A DNA stretch of 20,150 bases, from NCBI RefSeq assembly GCF_000003605.2, contig NW_003150406.1, positions 1 through 20,150 on the forward strand, in the 5' to 3' direction. This document shows positions 18,776-20,150 of the stretch, one piece after another. Origin of the DNA: Saccoglossus kowalevskii (lineage: Eukaryota; Hemichordata; Enteropneusta; Harrimaniidae). How positions within the stretch are numbered: position 1 is the stretch's first letter; each line of letters opens with the position of its first letter. A program made the translations under genes and the position numbers. The notes under the pieces were generated by a model. The model had not been told where the DNA came from. It ran no database searches and worked only from the letters and a program-made list of their open reading frames with translations.

Positions 18776-19915
18776 TTCAGATGGTATAGCTGTGTCATTG
18801 TGTCTATCCATGGTTCAGATGGTATAGCTGTGTCATTGTGTCTATCCATAGTTCAGATGGTATAGCTGTGTCATTGTGTCTATCCATGGTTCAGATGGTA
18901 TTGCTGTGTCATTGTGTCTATCCATAGTTCAGATGGTATAGCTGTGTCATTATGTCTATCCATAGTTCAGATGGTATAACTGTGTCATTGTGTCTATCCA
19001 TAGTTCAGATGGTATAGCTGTGTCATTATGTCTATCCATAGTTCCGATGGTATCACTGTGTCATTGTGTCTATCCATAGTTCAGATGGTATAACTGTGTC
19101 ATTGTGTCTATCCATAGTTCAGATGATATTGCTGTGTCATTATGTCTATCCATAGTTCAGATGGTATTGCTGTGTCATTGTGTCTATCCATAGTTCAGAT
19201 GGTATAGCTGTGTCATTGTGTCTATCCATAGTTCAGATGGTATAGCTTTATCATTGTTTCTATCCATGGTTCAGATGGTATAACTGTGTCATTATGTCTA
19301 TCCATGGTTCAGATGTTATAGCTGTGTCATTGTGTCTATCCATAGTTCAGATGGTATAGCTGTGTCATTGTGTCTATCCATGGTTCAGATGGTATAGCTG
19401 TGTCATTGTGTCTATCCATAGTTCAGATGGTATAGCTGTGTCATTGTGTCTATCCATGGTTCAGATGGTATTGCTGTGTCATTGTGTCTATCCATAGTTC
19501 AGATGGTATAGCTGTGTCATTATGTCTATCCATAGTTCAGATGGTATAACTGTGTCATTGTGTCTATCCATAGTTCAGATGGTATAGCTGTGTCATTATG
19601 TCTATCCATAGTTCCGATGGTATCACTGTGTCATTGTGTCTATCCATAGTTCAGATGGTATAACTGTGTCATTGTGTCTATCCATAGTTCAGATGATATT
19701 GCTGTGTCATTATGTCTATCCATAGTTCAGATGGTATTGCTGTGTCATTGTGTCTATCCATAGTTCAGATGGTATAGCTGTGTCATTGTGTCTATCCATA
19801 GTTCAGATGGTATAGCTTTATCATTGTTTCTATCCATAGTTCAGATGGTATAACTGTGTCATTATGTCTATCCATGGTTCAGATGTTATAGCTGTGTCAT
19901 TGTGTCTATCCATAG
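18776..19915. repeat. 15-unit (570-bp) tandem duplication in the right array
   Basis: The rare marker TTCCGATGGTATCAC occurs at about 19040 and 19610, and TTTATCATTGTTTC at about 19248 and 19818, each 570 bp apart (15 units of 38). The copies 18776-19345 and 19346-19915 are almost identical. Both contain an unoccupied TTATG site matching the retrotransposon target (19140-19144 and 19710-19714). Confidence 0.8.
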
Positions 19916-20150
19916 TTCAGATGCTATAGCTGTGTCATTGTGTCTATCCATGGTTCAGATGGTATTGCTGTGTCATTGTGTCTATCCATAGTTCAGATGG
20001 TATAGCTGTGTCCTTGTGTCTATCCATGGTTCAGATGGTATTGCTGTGTCATTGTGTCTATCCATAGTTCAGATGGTATAGCTGTGTCATTGTGTCTATC
20101 CATGGTTCAGATGGTATAGCTGTGTTACTGTGTCTATCCATAGTTGATGA

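Larger units (their letters stand above)
17734..20150. repeat. 38-bp tandem repeat array, right part (continues past the window)
   Basis: About 64 further units of the same satellite follow the element. The first five bases are the second TTATG target copy (17734-17738). Sequence just right of the element continues the module interrupted at 10774. If element plus duplication (6,964 bp) is removed, 10277-10774 joined to 17734-17960 matches 18647-19366 at a constant offset of 37 units (1,406 bp). The last bases of the window (GTTGATGA) depart from the expected GTTGAGATGG or GTTCAGATGG, so the array may end or carry an indel there. Confidence 0.96.

Noticed and set aside
1410-20150. Centromeric satellite
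   Set aside because: The short 38-bp unit, the lack of a dominant higher-order period and the adjacent gene exons do not support a centromere. No protein-binding box is recognised.

Overview
The window is animal (metazoan) genomic DNA. It has intron-containing coding sequence with consensus splice sites, an AATAAA polyadenylation signal, a large minisatellite and a BEL/Pao LTR retrotransposon, a class known essentially from animals. A dispersed-repeat hairpin near the left end resembles ones I recall from bivalve mollusc genomes. A marine mollusc is therefore my best guess, but the sequence alone does not prove it.

Layout: (1) 1-1409 is unique, AT-rich DNA. On the minus strand it carries what look like the last two exons of a cellular gene (1039-1116 and 662-788), joined in phase across a 250-bp intron, with a poly(A) signal at 488-493. 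I do not recognise the protein. (2) 1410-10774 is a tandem array of a 38-bp unit, about 246 copies, which resumes at 17734 and runs to the window end (about 64 more copies). The array is a mosaic of subunit variants with nested segmental duplications of 2, 11, 14, 15, 37, about 51, 62, 80 and 142 units. (3) 10775-17733 is a 6.96-kb BEL/Pao element inserted in the array in minus orientation. It has TG...CA LTRs of 428 and 427 bp, a 5-bp target duplication TTATG, a primer-binding site next to the 5' LTR, and one long Gag-Pol frame. That frame holds the gag-like DUF1759 region, zinc knuckles, aspartic protease, RT, RNase H and integrase. A second frame holds the integrase C-terminus (DUF5641-type).

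The element is structurally almost complete but appears dead in this copy. A one-base loss near 11956-11958 separates the integrase C-terminus from the rest of Pol. The 3' LTR has lost the 17-bp segment that holds the only AATAAA seen in the 5' LTR. All other LTR differences cluster in the same ~128-bp patch, while the flanking 71 and 229 bp are identical.

If the cellular gene has exons upstream of 1116 (its first visible exon begins with a splice acceptor), the satellite plus retrotransposon must lie inside an intron of at least ~19 kb, or the gene has been cut off by the array. I found no clear new biological system. The best leads are the satellite's nested duplication history, the readable empty site of the insertion, and the LTR rearrangement that removes the poly(A) signal.
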